From the NCBI GenBank assembly GCA_019306365.1, contig JAFDLS010000016.1, forward strand, positions 1-44,647: 44,647 nucleotides of DNA. Reading direction: 5' to 3'. The notes below the pieces were generated by a model. That model did no database searches. It was not told where the DNA came from and saw only the letters and a program-made list of their open reading frames with translations. The stretch comes from Deltaproteobacteria bacterium (GTDB lineage Bacteria > Desulfobacterota > Desulfarculia > Adiutricales > JAFDHD01). Position 1 is the stretch's first letter, and every line of letters starts with the position of its first letter. Position numbers and translations under genes: made by a program. Of the stretch, positions 28,206 through 36,672 are shown piece by piece.

Positions 28206-28463
28206 TCAGGAATCAGATTTTTCAGATCCGGAAGCTTTCTTTTTCTTCTGGCCGAAATTGTTAGCCACACCAGCGTATTTTCTCTGAAATCGTTCCACGC
28301 GGCCAGCGGTATCTATCAGTTTCTGCTTACCCGTGAAAAAGGGGTGGCAGGCGGCACAGATTTCAACTCGAATTTTTTTGGCTGTAGACCCGGCCTCGAA
28401 CTCATTGCCGCAAGCGCAGCTGGCTTTTATAATGTTGAATTCCGGGTGAATGTCCTTTTTCAT
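28206..28463 (-). CDS. rpmE: 50S ribosomal protein L31, zinc-binding form
   Basis: Protein of 85 residues. '[10 protein letters not shown]' and the zinc cysteines in 'CACG' and '[13 protein letters not shown]' identify the C+ (zinc) form; the zinc-independent paralogue lacks these. The Lys/Ser-rich tail after 'VERFQRKY' is longer than usual by about 15 residues. In related genomes rpmE directly follows rho; here a 206-bp mobile element separates them. Confidence 0.95.
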   Translation of the reverse strand: MKKDIHPEFNIIKASCACGNEFEAGSTAKKIRVEICAACHPFFTGKQKLIDTAGRVERFQRKYAGVANNFGQKKKKASGSEKSDS

Positions 28464-29024
28464 GATTTCCTTAGTCCTCCATCAATCAATAAATTTTTTA
28501 TTATACATATTTTATCAACAGTTTCAATTCATTTCCCGGGTTACCATGTATTGAAAAGCATAAATTTGGTTATAGCGATTCTTATGAGTCCCGGCCTAAT
28601 CAATTCAATGCCATATTGAGACCTCTGCAAAACTTCGTTCTTTAGCCGAACTCATGAACACCGCTTCGCTCATGCTGCAGCGGTTTTGAGCACTGTTTCG
28701 CTGACGCTGCAGCGGCATATGTCAGGCTCAAAATTAAGTCCTCGAAATACTTGGTAATATTCCTGCGGGTTAATTTTTCGCCTTCCACGATTTCAACAAA
28801 ATTACTGATTTTGCAGCGGTCTCATATTATTAAACGGCAATAGTGATTGCCGATTGGGTTGTGAAAAATATTTCTGGCAATCGCGTTGATCCGCTAAAAT
28901 AGCCGAACGGGTCGTCTGTCAGTCGATTTTTAACCGGAACGTACCTCTCGCCCGGAGTTTCACGGGTGAGACAACCTATTGTTTTGACGGGAGAAAGCTT
29001 TCAGGACATATAAGACACAAAAGG
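28464..29024. other. rho-rpmE intergenic region, 561 bases, interrupted by a MITE
   Basis: It holds the rpmE upstream region, one MITE copy (28618-28823) and about 200 bases of rho 3' sequence. The last part has a small hairpin CGGCAA-TAGTGA-TTGCCG (28834-28851). On the minus strand this is followed by TTTAATAAT, a weak candidate for the rho terminator. A second hairpin, CTCGCCCG/CGGGTGAG, lies near 28950. No coding frame is supported. Confidence 0.5.
28613..28828 (-). mobile_element. MITE-like element, copy 1, with 5-bp target-site duplication
   Basis: The element spans 28618-28823 (206 bases). Its ends are inverted repeats: left GAGACCTCTGCAAAAC, right (reverse complement) GAGACCGCTGCAAAAT, 14/16 identical. 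It is flanked by the direct repeat ATATT on both sides (28613-28617 and 28824-28828), the footprint of transposition. There is no coding capacity. Inside, a 33-bp unit with the core GCTGCAGC...AGCGAA occurs twice. It is inverted relative to copies 2 and 3, hence the minus strand here. Confidence 0.85.
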
Positions 29025-30272
29025 CTAACTGTTCATGGAGCTGAGAAAGGCTTTATTGTTTTTGGTGCCGCGCATCTTATCCAGTAGAAAATCCATGCTG
29101 TCTATGGGAGTCAGCGGCGAAAGCACCTTTCGCAGGACCCAAGCCCGGTTGAGTTCTTCCGCCGTAAGAAGGAGTTCTTCTTTTCGGGTTCCTGAACGGT
29201 TGATATCTATGGCGGGGAAGACTCTTCTATCCGCGAGTTTACGATCCAAATGGAGCTCCAGGTTGCCAGTGCCTTTGAATTCCTCAAAAATGACCTCATC
29301 CATCCGGCTGCCGGTTTCTATCAAAGCGGTGGCGATGATGGTAAGAGAGCCGCCTTCTTCTATGTTGCGCGCCGCGCCAAAAAAGCGTTTTGGACGATGC
29401 AGGGCGTTGGAATCAACACCGCCGGAAAGAATCTTCCCTGATGGCGGGACCACGGCGTTATATGCCCGAGCCAGGCGGGTGATACTGTCAAGCAGAATAA
29501 TGACGTCCTTTTTGTGTTCGACCAGGCGTTTGGCTTTTTCCAGAACCATCTCAGCGACCTGCACATGGCGCTGCGCCGGTTCATCAAAGGTGGAGCTGAT
29601 GACCTCTCCCTTGACCGACCGCTGCATGTCCGTCACCTCTTCCGGCCGCTCGTCAATGAGTAGTACGATCAAAGTCATATTCTTATGATTCGTGGTGACG
29701 CTGTTGGCCAGGTCCTGGAGAAGCATTGTTTTACCGGTTCGGGGGGCAGCCACAATCAAACCGCGCTGGCCCATACCAACGGGGGTCAAAATGTCCATAA
29801 CCCGCATACAGTAATTATCCGCACTCGTTTCAAGATGAATTCGCTCGTCAGGGTACAGTGGAGTCAGGTTGTCAAAAATGATTTTATCCCGAGATAATTC
29901 AGGGTCATCAGAGTTGACGCCATCCACCTTAAGCAACGCATAATAGCGCTCATTCTCTTTGGGAGGTCTTATCTGGCCGGTAACCGTGTCACCGGTGCGC
30001 AGATTGAAACGCTTGATTTGACTTGGAGAGATATAAATGTCATCCGGTCCGGGGAGGTAGTTGGATTCAGGGGCTCTCAGAAAACCAAAACCATCAGGCA
30101 AGGTTTCCAGAACTCCGCCGCCGTATATCAAACCGTTTTTTTCCGTTTCCGCCTGAAGAATGCTGAAAACCAGCTCCTGCTTCCTGAGGCTGGCCGCCCC
30201 ATCGATATTGTATCCCTTAGCCATAGAGGTCAGTTCGGATATTTTTTTAACTTTCAATTCAGCTAAGTTCAT
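29025..30272 (-). CDS. rho: Transcription termination factor Rho
   Basis: Hexameric RNA helicase of 415 residues. The order is Rho N-terminal helix bundle (1-48), the cold-shock-like RNA-binding domain ('[20 protein letters not shown]', '[18 protein letters not shown]') and the RecA-like motor. The motor has Walker A '[15 protein letters not shown]', Walker B '[13 protein letters not shown]', Q-loop '[11 protein letters not shown]' and R-loop 'NIEEGGSLT'. Normal length, no insertion. It is flanked by two inverted MITE copies. Confidence 0.98.
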   Translation of the reverse strand: MNLAELKVKKISELTSMAKGYNIDGAASLRKQELVFSILQAETEKNGLIYGGGVLETLPDGFGFLRAPESNYLPGPDDIYISPSQIKRFNLRTGDTVTGQIRPPKENERYYALLKVDGVNSDDPELSRDKIIFDNLTPLYPDERIHLETSADNYCMRVMDILTPVGMGQRGLIVAAPRTGKTMLLQDLANSVTTNHKNMTLIVLLIDERPEEVTDMQRSVKGEVISSTFDEPAQRHVQVAEMVLEKAKRLVEHKKDVIILLDSITRLARAYNAVVPPSGKILSGGVDSNALHRPKRFFGAARNIEEGGSLTIIATALIETGSRMDEVIFEEFKGTGNLELHLDRKLADRRVFPAIDINRSGTRKEELLLTAEELNRAWVLRKVLSPLTPIDSMDFLLDKMRGTKNNKAFLSSMNS

Positions 30273-30501
30273 TTGAATGCTGTTCCTTTCCTTAGGGGTG
30301 AGTATCGTTGCGGTAACATCTCTTTTTAATCTAACTTCCTTTCATTACATTACAATTTAATATTTCTAGCGCCCAATGATCATGGATTACTTACTTCTTA
30401 TGGATTTGGGCAATGTTGTTTATTTTTTAACAAACTCAAAAAACTTGAGTTCTCAGATAAGCCTTTTTATTTCATATAGAAATGTTTTTTACTGGCACAA
30501 A

Positions 30502-30804
30502 TTACTCAGGATAATCTATGGTTGGCGCCCATCTGTTGTATTTGATCTGCCGTAATATGCCGCCCAGCGTTAAATTTGGGTCAAGTGCGGCCTTGTAATT
30601 CGCGCCAAGGTAAATCAAGGCAGGCGTTCTATTTTTTCTTGGTATCAAAATACTCTATTCTCAATGAATAAAGTCTGATCTTGTTGTTTCCACTAAAGGA
30701 TTTCCTGAGAATCTAGGAATTATAACCAAGCAGTCTAATGGTAAGTCCTTAATAATATATCTAATTGGAGTGGATTTGTCTCCCGGCGCGAGAAGAACGC
30801 GCAC
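30502..30804 (-). pseudogene. Unrecognised ~100-codon frame interrupted by TGA and TAG
   Basis: From a GTG at 30804 the minus strand reads 47 sensible codons ('VLLAPGDKSTPIRYIIKDLP', 'VIIPRFSGNPLVETTRSDF'), then TGA at 30661-30663, one codon, and TAG at 30655-30657. The same frame then continues for 50 codons ('LIPRKNRTPALIYLGANY', 'LGGILRQIKYNRWAPTIDYP') to TAA at 30502. The amino-acid texture looks like real protein, and codon use (AGA, ATA, TTA) is more AT-rich than in neighbouring genes. I do not recognise the family. It may be a decayed gene or two tiny adjacent ORFs. It lies just downstream of a strong promoter sequence. Confidence 0.45.
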
Positions 30805-30824
30805 TATAATTTGGATTCAGGTTA

Positions 30825-30853
30825 AATATAATCTGTACATTGAAAATTGTCAA
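30825..30853 (-). promoter_or_regulatory. Near-consensus sigma-70 promoter upstream of the unknown frame and rho
   Basis: Minus strand: perfect -35 TTGACA (30853-30848), 17-base spacer, -10 TATATT (30830-30825; 5/6). The start point of about 30818 would give a transcript covering the interrupted frame and then a leader of about 550 bases before rho. MITE copy 2 ends 59 bases upstream of it. Confidence 0.65.
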
Positions 30854-30906
30854 GCTAATTCGGATTGATATCCTCTGTTTTCAATCTTGATCCGGATAAA
30901 AAATCC

Positions 30907-31089
30907 AGACAGAGACCTCTGCAAAACCAGTAATTTTGTTGAAATCGCGAAAGGCGAAAATGTAGCCCGCAGGAATATTGCCAATATTTCGAGGACTTAA
31001 ATTTGAGACTGACATATGCCGCTGCAGCGTGAGCGAAGCGGTGTACATGAGTTCGGCTAAAGGACGAAGTTTTGCTGAGGTCTCAGACA
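30907..31089 (+). mobile_element. MITE-like element, copy 2, with 5-bp target-site duplication
   Basis: The element spans 30912-31084 (173 bases). Left end GAGACCTCTGCAAAAC and right end (reverse complement) GAGACCTCAGCAAAAC are 15/16 identical. The flanking direct repeat AGACA is perfect (30907-30911 and 31085-31089). The interior matches copy 1 reversed ('GGCGAAAA', 'CCCGCAGGAATATT', 'TTTCGAGGACTTAA', 'GACATATGCCGCTGCAGCG'). It has one 33-bp internal unit instead of two, which accounts for the 33-base size difference. No open frame suggests a transposase. Confidence 0.87.
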
Positions 31090-31389
31090 GACTCACCTCA
31101 CTAAAGCACTCCTCCTTCAAGGGCGATTGCCAAAAATATTTCCCATCAATAAAGACAGTTGATTTGATGTACAATGAACCCGAAGACAGCGATGATCATG
31201 GAAATCGCCCGGGATTCTTTTTGATTATCAAAAAGCCGCGCTCGCATTCGCAACCTCTGCGGACATTTTAACTCACCCTTCAATCGTAACCAAATTTTGG
31301 CTATCATTCTAACTAGATATATCCTCAATAAGCGGGAAGCCTGAAATCGCCGTTCTGTTGTATTCATTAAAGTTCCGTCATATAAATAA

Positions 31390-32349
31390 TTAATTTATCT
31401 CATCTTTTTCCAAAGACTCAAGAACACGGGACATATCTTCAGGCACATCCGTCTTAAAAGTCATCTCATGGCCGGTAACCGGGTGAAGAAAACTGATACT
31501 CTGAGCGTGAAGCATCTGTCTTTTAACCAGACCCTTTAACGGTCCGCCGCCCTTCTTGAGCCATCCCAGACCAACACCATAAACGCGGTCACCAAGGATT
31601 GGACAACCAATGGAAGCTAGGTGCACCCTTATCTGGTGAGTTCTGCCGGTCAGAATATTCACACGAAGCAGTGAAATCCTCTGCCCGAAACGACGCAGGA
31701 CCGTAAAACGGGTCAAGGCTGACCTGCCTGAATTCGATCTGGTTGACATCTCTTTACGCCGCACCGGATGCCGGCCAATAGGCGCGTCGATTTCACCTTG
31801 ATCCATCTTGGGCCAACCCCGGCACAACGCCACATAGAATTTGGTTATGCGACCGTCCGTAAACTGATTTACTAACGATTGATGAGCCCTATCCGTCTTA
31901 GCCACCATCATGATCCCGGAGGTGTCTTTGTCCAGACGGTGTACGATCCCGGGCCTGGCCTCACCTCCAATGCCGGTTAAATCAGGACATACAGCCAGCA
32001 ATCCCTGAACCAATGTGCCGGTACGATGACCGGCCGCCGGGTGGACAACCAGGCCAGCGGGTTTGTTGACAACGATCACGTCCTGATCTTGATATATTAT
32101 GTCGAAAGAAATGTCAGGCTCAGGTACCAGCTGACTGGGAATCGGGCTTGGCACAAACAGGGTTACTGTCTGCCCTTCTTTTAGTTTTTGGCTGGCTTTC
32201 ACCGGAGCGTTATCAACCTGGACGTGACCTTGATCGATCAAGCGCTTGAGTTGAGACCGCGAAAGGTCAGGATTTACGCCGGCTAAAAAGCGATCCAACC
32301 GCTCGCCGCTGGTATGTTTGGGGACAAGGTATTGCAGACTTTGGGCCAC
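31390..32349 (-). CDS. rluD: Ribosomal large subunit pseudouridine synthase, RluD/RluA family
   Basis: Protein of 319 residues. An S4 RNA-binding domain (about 14-75, 'ERLDRFLAGVNPDLSRSQLKRL') is followed by the RluA catalytic domain with the active Asp in 'PGIVHRLDKDTSGIMMVAKT' and the later 'GRTHQIRVHLASIGCPILGD'. The S4 plus RluA layout is that of RluD, which modifies the helix 69 loop of 23S rRNA; RluC-like specificity cannot be excluded. The downstream gap before rho holds MITE copy 2. Confidence 0.9.
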   Translation of the reverse strand: MAQSLQYLVPKHTSGERLDRFLAGVNPDLSRSQLKRLIDQGHVQVDNAPVKASQKLKEGQTVTLFVPSPIPSQLVPEPDISFDIIYQDQDVIVVNKPAGLVVHPAAGHRTGTLVQGLLAVCPDLTGIGGEARPGIVHRLDKDTSGIMMVAKTDRAHQSLVNQFTDGRITKFYVALCRGWPKMDQGEIDAPIGRHPVRRKEMSTRSNSGRSALTRFTVLRRFGQRISLLRVNILTGRTHQIRVHLASIGCPILGDRVYGVGLGWLKKGGGPLKGLVKRQMLHAQSISFLHPVTGHEMTFKTDVPEDMSRVLESLEKDEIN

Positions 32350-32516
32350 TGGCTTCTTTAAGGATAAGACAAATAAATAACGGCCGTTATTCGGTTATAG
32401 CCGCATAACAAGGCAATCTCGAACCGGAAGGGATGGTTTTATTCAGCAGATAGATAGTAATGAGTGTTTATATCCCGCCCTTTTAATAAAAGTTAAGCGG
32501 AATCAGGACTTGCGTT

Positions 32517-32999
32517 CTAGTTACGGAAACAGCCGAGTATCTTGCTCTCAACTTTACTCTCAGTCAAATCCTCAGCCGCGGAAATCTCCTTGACCAAAAG
32601 ATTAAGAGCCGTATCCAGCATCTTCCTTTCACCAAAAGAAAGTTCCTTGATGGCCTTTAGCAGAATTAAGTCTCTTAAAACCATGGCCACCTCAAAAACA
32701 GACCCGGTTTTTATCTTATCCATATATTCACGGTATCTGCGATTCCAATTTTGTGTTTCCAGGGAAATATCCTGTTCCTTAAGGATGGTGTAAACCTGAG
32801 ATACTTCTTCTGGCTCTATTATTTCACGCAAACCGACGTTACTTACGTTATCCGTCGGGATCATGATAATCATATCATTTTCAAGGATTCGCATCATATA
32901 AAAGCTTTGCTGGAGACCGGAAAAATCCTTGTTTTCGATAGCCTCGATCCTGCCAACTCCATGGGCGGGATAAACAGCCAAATCTCCCACCTTAAACAT
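32517..32999 (-). CDS. CarD-family transcriptional regulator
   Basis: RNA-polymerase-binding protein, 160 residues from ATG 32999. The N-terminal CarD/TRCF-RID domain (1-65, 'FKVGDLAVYPAHGVGRIEAI' onward) binds the beta subunit; the C-terminal helical domain contacts promoter DNA ('RYREYMDKIKTGSVFEVAMV', 'SFGERKMLDTALNLLVKEI'). ATG 32999 is chosen because AGGAGG lies just upstream; an in-frame ATG at 33038 would fall at the predicted transcription start. CarD proteins tune rRNA and stress promoters. Confidence 0.92.
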   Translation of the reverse strand: MFKVGDLAVYPAHGVGRIEAIENKDFSGLQQSFYMMRILENDMIIMIPTDNVSNVGLREIIEPEEVSQVYTILKEQDISLETQNWNRRYREYMDKIKTGSVFEVAMVLRDLILLKAIKELSFGERKMLDTALNLLVKEISAAEDLTESKVESKILGCFRN

Positions 33000-33041
33000 T
33001 AAATAATTTCCTCCTATTTCCAAATAACAACATAACAATTA

Positions 33042-33070
33042 AATATACTACTTTTTCGAAAAAATTACAA
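33042..33070 (-). promoter_or_regulatory. Promoter of the CarD-family gene
   Basis: Minus strand: -35 TTGTAA (33070-33065), 17 bases, -10 TATATT (33047-33042). The start near 33035 leaves a leader of about 36 bases with AGGAGG, consistent with translation from ATG 32999. Confidence 0.55.
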
Positions 33071-33434
33071 AACAAATCTGAAAACATCAAACAGAATTCC
33101 AATTTATTGATTTCGTTTTATTAGTCATAAAAAACAACATGAACAGGGTTAAATAAAAATGAATTGATAAAAATATAAAATATATTCCCGGATTATATTA
33201 ATTTAGTTGCTCTTTTGTTTTTGGTTGGGCGCTGAAAGAAAAATTTATTTTTTAATGTAATATCAAGCTGTTACAAAACAAGTAACAAACTATATATTTG
33301 ACTAAGGCCGCCTTTTGGGGCATAATTTTTTCTATTACTCATTTAACTAAAGATTTGTGTTTTTAAAATTGTATAAAAAGTGATTAAATGAGGCTAACTT
33401 GCTAGAAGCTAACTCAAAATTAGTGTCTTGATCT

Positions 33435-33580
33435 AAATCGAGGAAGGCGAAAATTTAACCCGCAGGAATATATTTAATATTTCGAGGACTTAATTTTTCG
33501 TACGACATATGCCGCTGCAGCGTGAGCGAAGCGGAGTTCAATACCGATGCAGTGTCAGCGAAGCGGCGCTCATGAGCTAG
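33435..33580 (+). mobile_element. MITE-like element, copy 3, degenerate
   Basis: The interior matches copies 1 and 2 ('GGAAGGCGAAAA', 'CCCGCAGGAATAT', 'ATATTTCGAGGACTTAA', 'GACATATGCCGCTGCAGCG', 'GAGCGAAGCGG', 'CATGAGCT') in the same orientation as copy 2, and it has two 33-bp units. The terminal inverted repeats are eroded: a trace resembling TTTTGCTGAGGTCTC is seen at 33590-33608 and the left end is not recognisable. No target-site duplication can be assigned, so this is an older insertion. Confidence 0.7.
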
Positions 33581-33930
33581 GGTAACCAAACTTTTTTGAG
33601 ATGATTTCTAATAACAAACCATCTTAATTATAATTCTCAAAAAATTAAGGCCTAAACTGAAAAATAAAAAAAACAGCTAAAACCCCCTGGCAACTAAATT
33701 TTTAATATACTAAAGCGGTATTTTTTTAGCTGTGTGCATGTGAAAAATTTTTTCGCTTAAGCTCAGAAATAAAAAAACGACATTAAGGTTAACCGTTAAA
33801 ATAATAGACGTGACGAAAAAGAGGACTTAAAGGAAATAGCGTTATAGAGCAAGCGCCAAAAAAATGTTCGCTTTTATAAAGGTTTTTGATTTGAGTTGTT
33901 GTTAAAAAAAATTTCGTTTGAGTCGGAAAG

Positions 33931-33976
33931 GAAAAAAAGGACCGGTCACGCATACTTCCGCATGATCCGATCCTTT
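33931..33976 (-). terminator. Rho-independent terminator downstream of hppA
   Basis: On the minus strand, stem AAAGGATCGG pairs with CCGGTCCTTT (9/10) around a 21-base loop, and a run of seven T follows. It starts 47 bases after the hppA stop. A second perfect 8-bp hairpin (TATCGGCC/GGCCGATA) lies between it and the gene. Confidence 0.65.
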
Positions 33977-34023
33977 GTATTTTTTTATCGGCCTGGCGTT
34001 CTCCGGCCGATAGTTGGTTTAAA

Positions 34024-36051
34024 TTACATCAGCCACCCGGAGTATTTGGCCAGCAGGGGCGCGAGAACCAGGGCAACGACGGACATCAGCTTGATCAGGA
34101 TGTTCATCGCCGGACCGGAGGTGTCTTTGAACGGGTCGCCCACGGTATCACCGACCACGGCAGCTTTATGGTTATCAGAACCCTTTCCGCCGAAATGGCC
34201 TTCTTCGATGTACTTTTTGGCGTTATCCCAGGCGCCGCCGCCATTGGCCATAAACAGGGCCAGGAAAGCGCCCATAAGCATGGCGCCGAGCAGCGTCCCG
34301 CCGAGAGCTTCCTTACCCAGGAGAAAACCGACCATCACGGGAGTTAGAACGGCGATAAAACCGGGCAGAATCATCTCTTTTAGGGAAGACGCTGTAGCAA
34401 TAGCCACGCAGGTTTTAGAATCAGGCTTGACCCCGGGTTTACCTTCCAACAAGCCAGGGATTTCGCGGAACTGACGGCGAATTTCTTCCACCATCTGGAA
34501 GGCGGCCTTACCAACCGAGTTCATGGTCAGTGAAGCGCACAGCATGGGAACTATACCGCCTATAAAAACGCCAATCACAACAATCGGGTTGGTGATATTG
34601 ATAGATTCAAGTCCTGCCGCCTGGGAGTAGGCCACAAACAGAGCCAGAGCCGTCAGGACAGCCGAACCGATCGCGAAGCCTTTACCGATGGCCGCGGTTG
34701 TATTTCCCAGGGCATCGAGAGAGTCCGTGATTTTTCGGGTTTCAGGTCCAAGGCCAGCCATCTCAGAGATACCGCCAGCGTTATCGGCGATAGGTCCGTA
34801 AGCGTCAACGGTCATCGTGGCGCCAACAGTGGCCAGCATACCGACCGCGGCAATACCGATACCATACATACCGGCGAATTTATAAGAGATGAAGGTGGCG
34901 ATGCAGATACCCATAATAGGCAGCCAGGTTGACTGCATACCCAAGGCCAGACCGCTGATAATGACCGTGGCCGGACCGGTGTCGGTCTGAGCTGCGAGTT
35001 TTTTAACCGGCGGACCGGAGGTGTAGTATTCAGCCAGAAGACCGATAGCGACACCTACCAGAAGGCCGGCCAGGATCGCATAGAAAACTCCTATCGGCAA
35101 GCCCAGGGTCCGATTGATGAAAAAGCTAACGATAACCAGGAAGACGGCCGCGATAAAGGTTGTATACCTCAAAGCGGAAGCCGGATTGATATTTTTTAGA
35201 ATCTGGATGGAAAAGACGCCGATAAAAGAACAAACGAGTCCGGCTATAACCACCATGAGGGGCATAGCCATATAGGCCGAACGATCAACACCGCCCAGCG
35301 CCGCCACGCTCATGGTCGCGCCGATAGCGATGGTGGCGATAATCGATCCGACATAAGACTCGAAGATGTCAGCGCCCATCCCGGCAATGTCACCCACGTT
35401 GTCGCCAACGTTATCAGCTATAACACCAGGGTTACGCGGATCATCCTCAGGAATGCCCGCCTCGACTTTACCCACGAGGTCGGCTCCCACGTCAGCCGCT
35501 TTAGTATATATACCGCCGCCGACACGCGCGAACAGGGCAATGGAACTGGCGCCCATGGCGAATCCGTTGATGTATTTGGCTGTTGTCGGATCTCCGCCGA
35601 ACACCCAGAACCAGAAACCTACCCCCAAGAGGCCCAAAGAGGCCACGGATAAGCCCATGACTGCGCCGGAATAGTAAGAAACATTCAACGCTGCGGCCTG
35701 GCCGCTCTTGTTGGCCGCTTCCGCTGTCCGGGAATTACCCCGTGTGGCCGCAAACATTCCCATCAGACCGGCGACGATGGAGCAAATTGCCCCGGTAAGA
35801 AAGGCTATGGCGGTCCTGTAATCAACGAACAAGAACAAAAGAATGAAGACGACGACGATAAAAACGGCCAGATAAGTGTACTCTTTCTTCAAGAAAGTCA
35901 TGGCCCCGTCGTGAATCATCTTCTCCAGTTCTTGCATGGTCTCGTTACCGTTAGGTTGTTTCTTTACATAAAGATAGACCAGGTAAGCCATAATCAACCC
36001 AAAAATCCCCAAAAATGGAGCAATAACGGTAAAATCAGCTAGCTGGTTCAT
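34024..36051 (-). CDS. hppA: Membrane-bound ion-pumping pyrophosphatase, K+-dependent type
   Basis: Hydrolyses PPi to pump H+ and/or Na+ across the membrane. It is 675 residues with about 16 spans. PPi-binding aspartates lie in '[20 protein letters not shown]' and '[20 protein letters not shown]'. '[16 protein letters not shown]' has Ala where K+-independent enzymes carry Lys, so a K+-dependent enzyme is predicted. '[17 protein letters not shown]' near the C-terminus completes the active site. Whether it moves H+ or Na+ cannot be read safely. It lies 29 bases after pth, outside the usual pth neighbourhood. Confidence 0.95.
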   Translation of the reverse strand: MNQLADFTVIAPFLGIFGLIMAYLVYLYVKKQPNGNETMQELEKMIHDGAMTFLKKEYTYLAVFIVVVFILLFLFVDYRTAIAFLTGAICSIVAGLMGMFAATRGNSRTAEAANKSGQAAALNVSYYSGAVMGLSVASLGLLGVGFWFWVFGGDPTTAKYINGFAMGASSIALFARVGGGIYTKAADVGADLVGKVEAGIPEDDPRNPGVIADNVGDNVGDIAGMGADIFESYVGSIIATIAIGATMSVAALGGVDRSAYMAMPLMVVIAGLVCSFIGVFSIQILKNINPASALRYTTFIAAVFLVIVSFFINRTLGLPIGVFYAILAGLLVGVAIGLLAEYYTSGPPVKKLAAQTDTGPATVIISGLALGMQSTWLPIMGICIATFISYKFAGMYGIGIAAVGMLATVGATMTVDAYGPIADNAGGISEMAGLGPETRKITDSLDALGNTTAAIGKGFAIGSAVLTALALFVAYSQAAGLESINITNPIVVIGVFIGGIVPMLCASLTMNSVGKAAFQMVEEIRRQFREIPGLLEGKPGVKPDSKTCVAIATASSLKEMILPGFIAVLTPVMVGFLLGKEALGGTLLGAMLMGAFLALFMANGGGAWDNAKKYIEEGHFGGKGSDNHKAAVVGDTVGDPFKDTSGPAMNILIKLMSVVALVLAPLLAKYSGWLM

Positions 36052-36080
36052 TAAACTACTACCTCCTCATTAGAATTCTG

Positions 36081-36644
36081 TCACTTGCGGTTAAAACGCT
36101 CTTGAGCCTCAGCCAATCCTTTGACAAGAATCATTTCAGCGGCTAAAACAGCATCATCCACCGCATTCTCAATGCTTTGTTCTTCCTCGGATTTAAACCG
36201 ACTCAGCACAAAATCCTCACCTGTCATAACTGGATCAGGCCGGCCAATGCCGATTTTTATACGGGAGAACTCACTATTTTTAAGGTGCTCTATTATGGAA
36301 CCAACACCTTTGTGCCCACCGGCCCCTCCATGAGCCACAACTTTTATTGCCCCAGTTTCAATATCCAGATCATCATGCAGGACGAGGATGTCAGCTAAAG
36401 CCAGATCAAAATAACTGGTCAACTGTTTGACCGCCTGGCCACTCAAATTCATGTAAGTCTGTGGTTGGGCGATTAGAACCTTGATCCCAGCCACAAGACC
36501 CTGGCCAAGAAGACTCTGATGCTTTTCCTGAGCCAGCCTGATTCCATGCCGTTCAGCTAAACGTTCGACAGCCCTGAAACCAAGGTTGTGCCGGGTACTG
36601 ACATACTCTGGACCAGGGTTGCCCAAGCCGATCACCAGGCGCAC
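36081..36644 (-). CDS. pth: Peptidyl-tRNA hydrolase
   Basis: Releases tRNA from peptidyl-tRNA dropped from ribosomes. It is 187 residues, with 'VIGLGNPGPEYVSTRHNLGF' (catalytic His about 19, Asn about 8), 'QPQTYMNLSG', 'DDLDIETGAIKV' and 'GAGGHKGVGSIIEHL'. These are all the catalytic blocks of bacterial Pth. It follows rplY by 28 bases in the common prs-rplY-pth order. Confidence 0.97.
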   Translation of the reverse strand: MRLVIGLGNPGPEYVSTRHNLGFRAVERLAERHGIRLAQEKHQSLLGQGLVAGIKVLIAQPQTYMNLSGQAVKQLTSYFDLALADILVLHDDLDIETGAIKVVAHGGAGGHKGVGSIIEHLKNSEFSRIKIGIGRPDPVMTGEDFVLSRFKSEEEQSIENAVDDAVLAAEMILVKGLAEAQERFNRK

Positions 36645-36672
36645 TTAACCTCCAAGGGATTGACCCTTAAAA

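Larger units (their letters stand above)
30273..31389. other. Region upstream of rho, 1117 bases
   Basis: It contains, from left to right: the rho leader with a hairpin AACTCAA/TTGAGTT near 30436-30454; an interrupted unrecognised frame (30502-30804); a near-consensus minus-strand promoter (30825-30853); MITE copy 2 (30912-31084); and a stretch before rluD (31090-31389) with only short open frames, the longest about 40 codons, which I could not judge to be coding. Confidence 0.6.
33000..34023. other. Intergenic region between carD and hppA, about 1 kb, very AT-rich
   Basis: It holds the carD promoter (33042-33070), the degenerate MITE copy 3 (33435-33580), a 10-bp inverted repeat ACAGCTAAAA/TTTTAGCTGT (33674-33683 and 33725-33734), and the hppA terminator (33931-33976). 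Open frames are short and AT-driven, and I support none as a gene. Confidence 0.55.

Noticed and set aside
29035..29688. 217-codon plus-strand frame opposite rho
   Set aside because: Antisense to the Rho motor domain; Ser/Arg-rich shadow composition.
31085..31389. Short open frames between MITE copy 2 and rluD on both strands
   Set aside because: Several frames look partly protein-like, but they compete with each other and contain stops; no signal decides between them.
28618..33580. The three similar gap sequences as a CRISPR array or as tRNA/sRNA genes
   Set aside because: Copies are kilobases apart, have inverted ends and target duplications, and show no regular repeat-spacer pattern.
33983..34010. 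TATCGGCC/GGCCGATA hairpin as the hppA terminator
   Set aside because: On the minus strand it is followed by A residues, not T; the hairpin at 33931-33976 fits better.
33896..34474. 192-codon plus-strand frame at the 3' end of hppA
   Set aside because: It is antisense to the conserved C-terminus of the pyrophosphatase and crosses its terminator.
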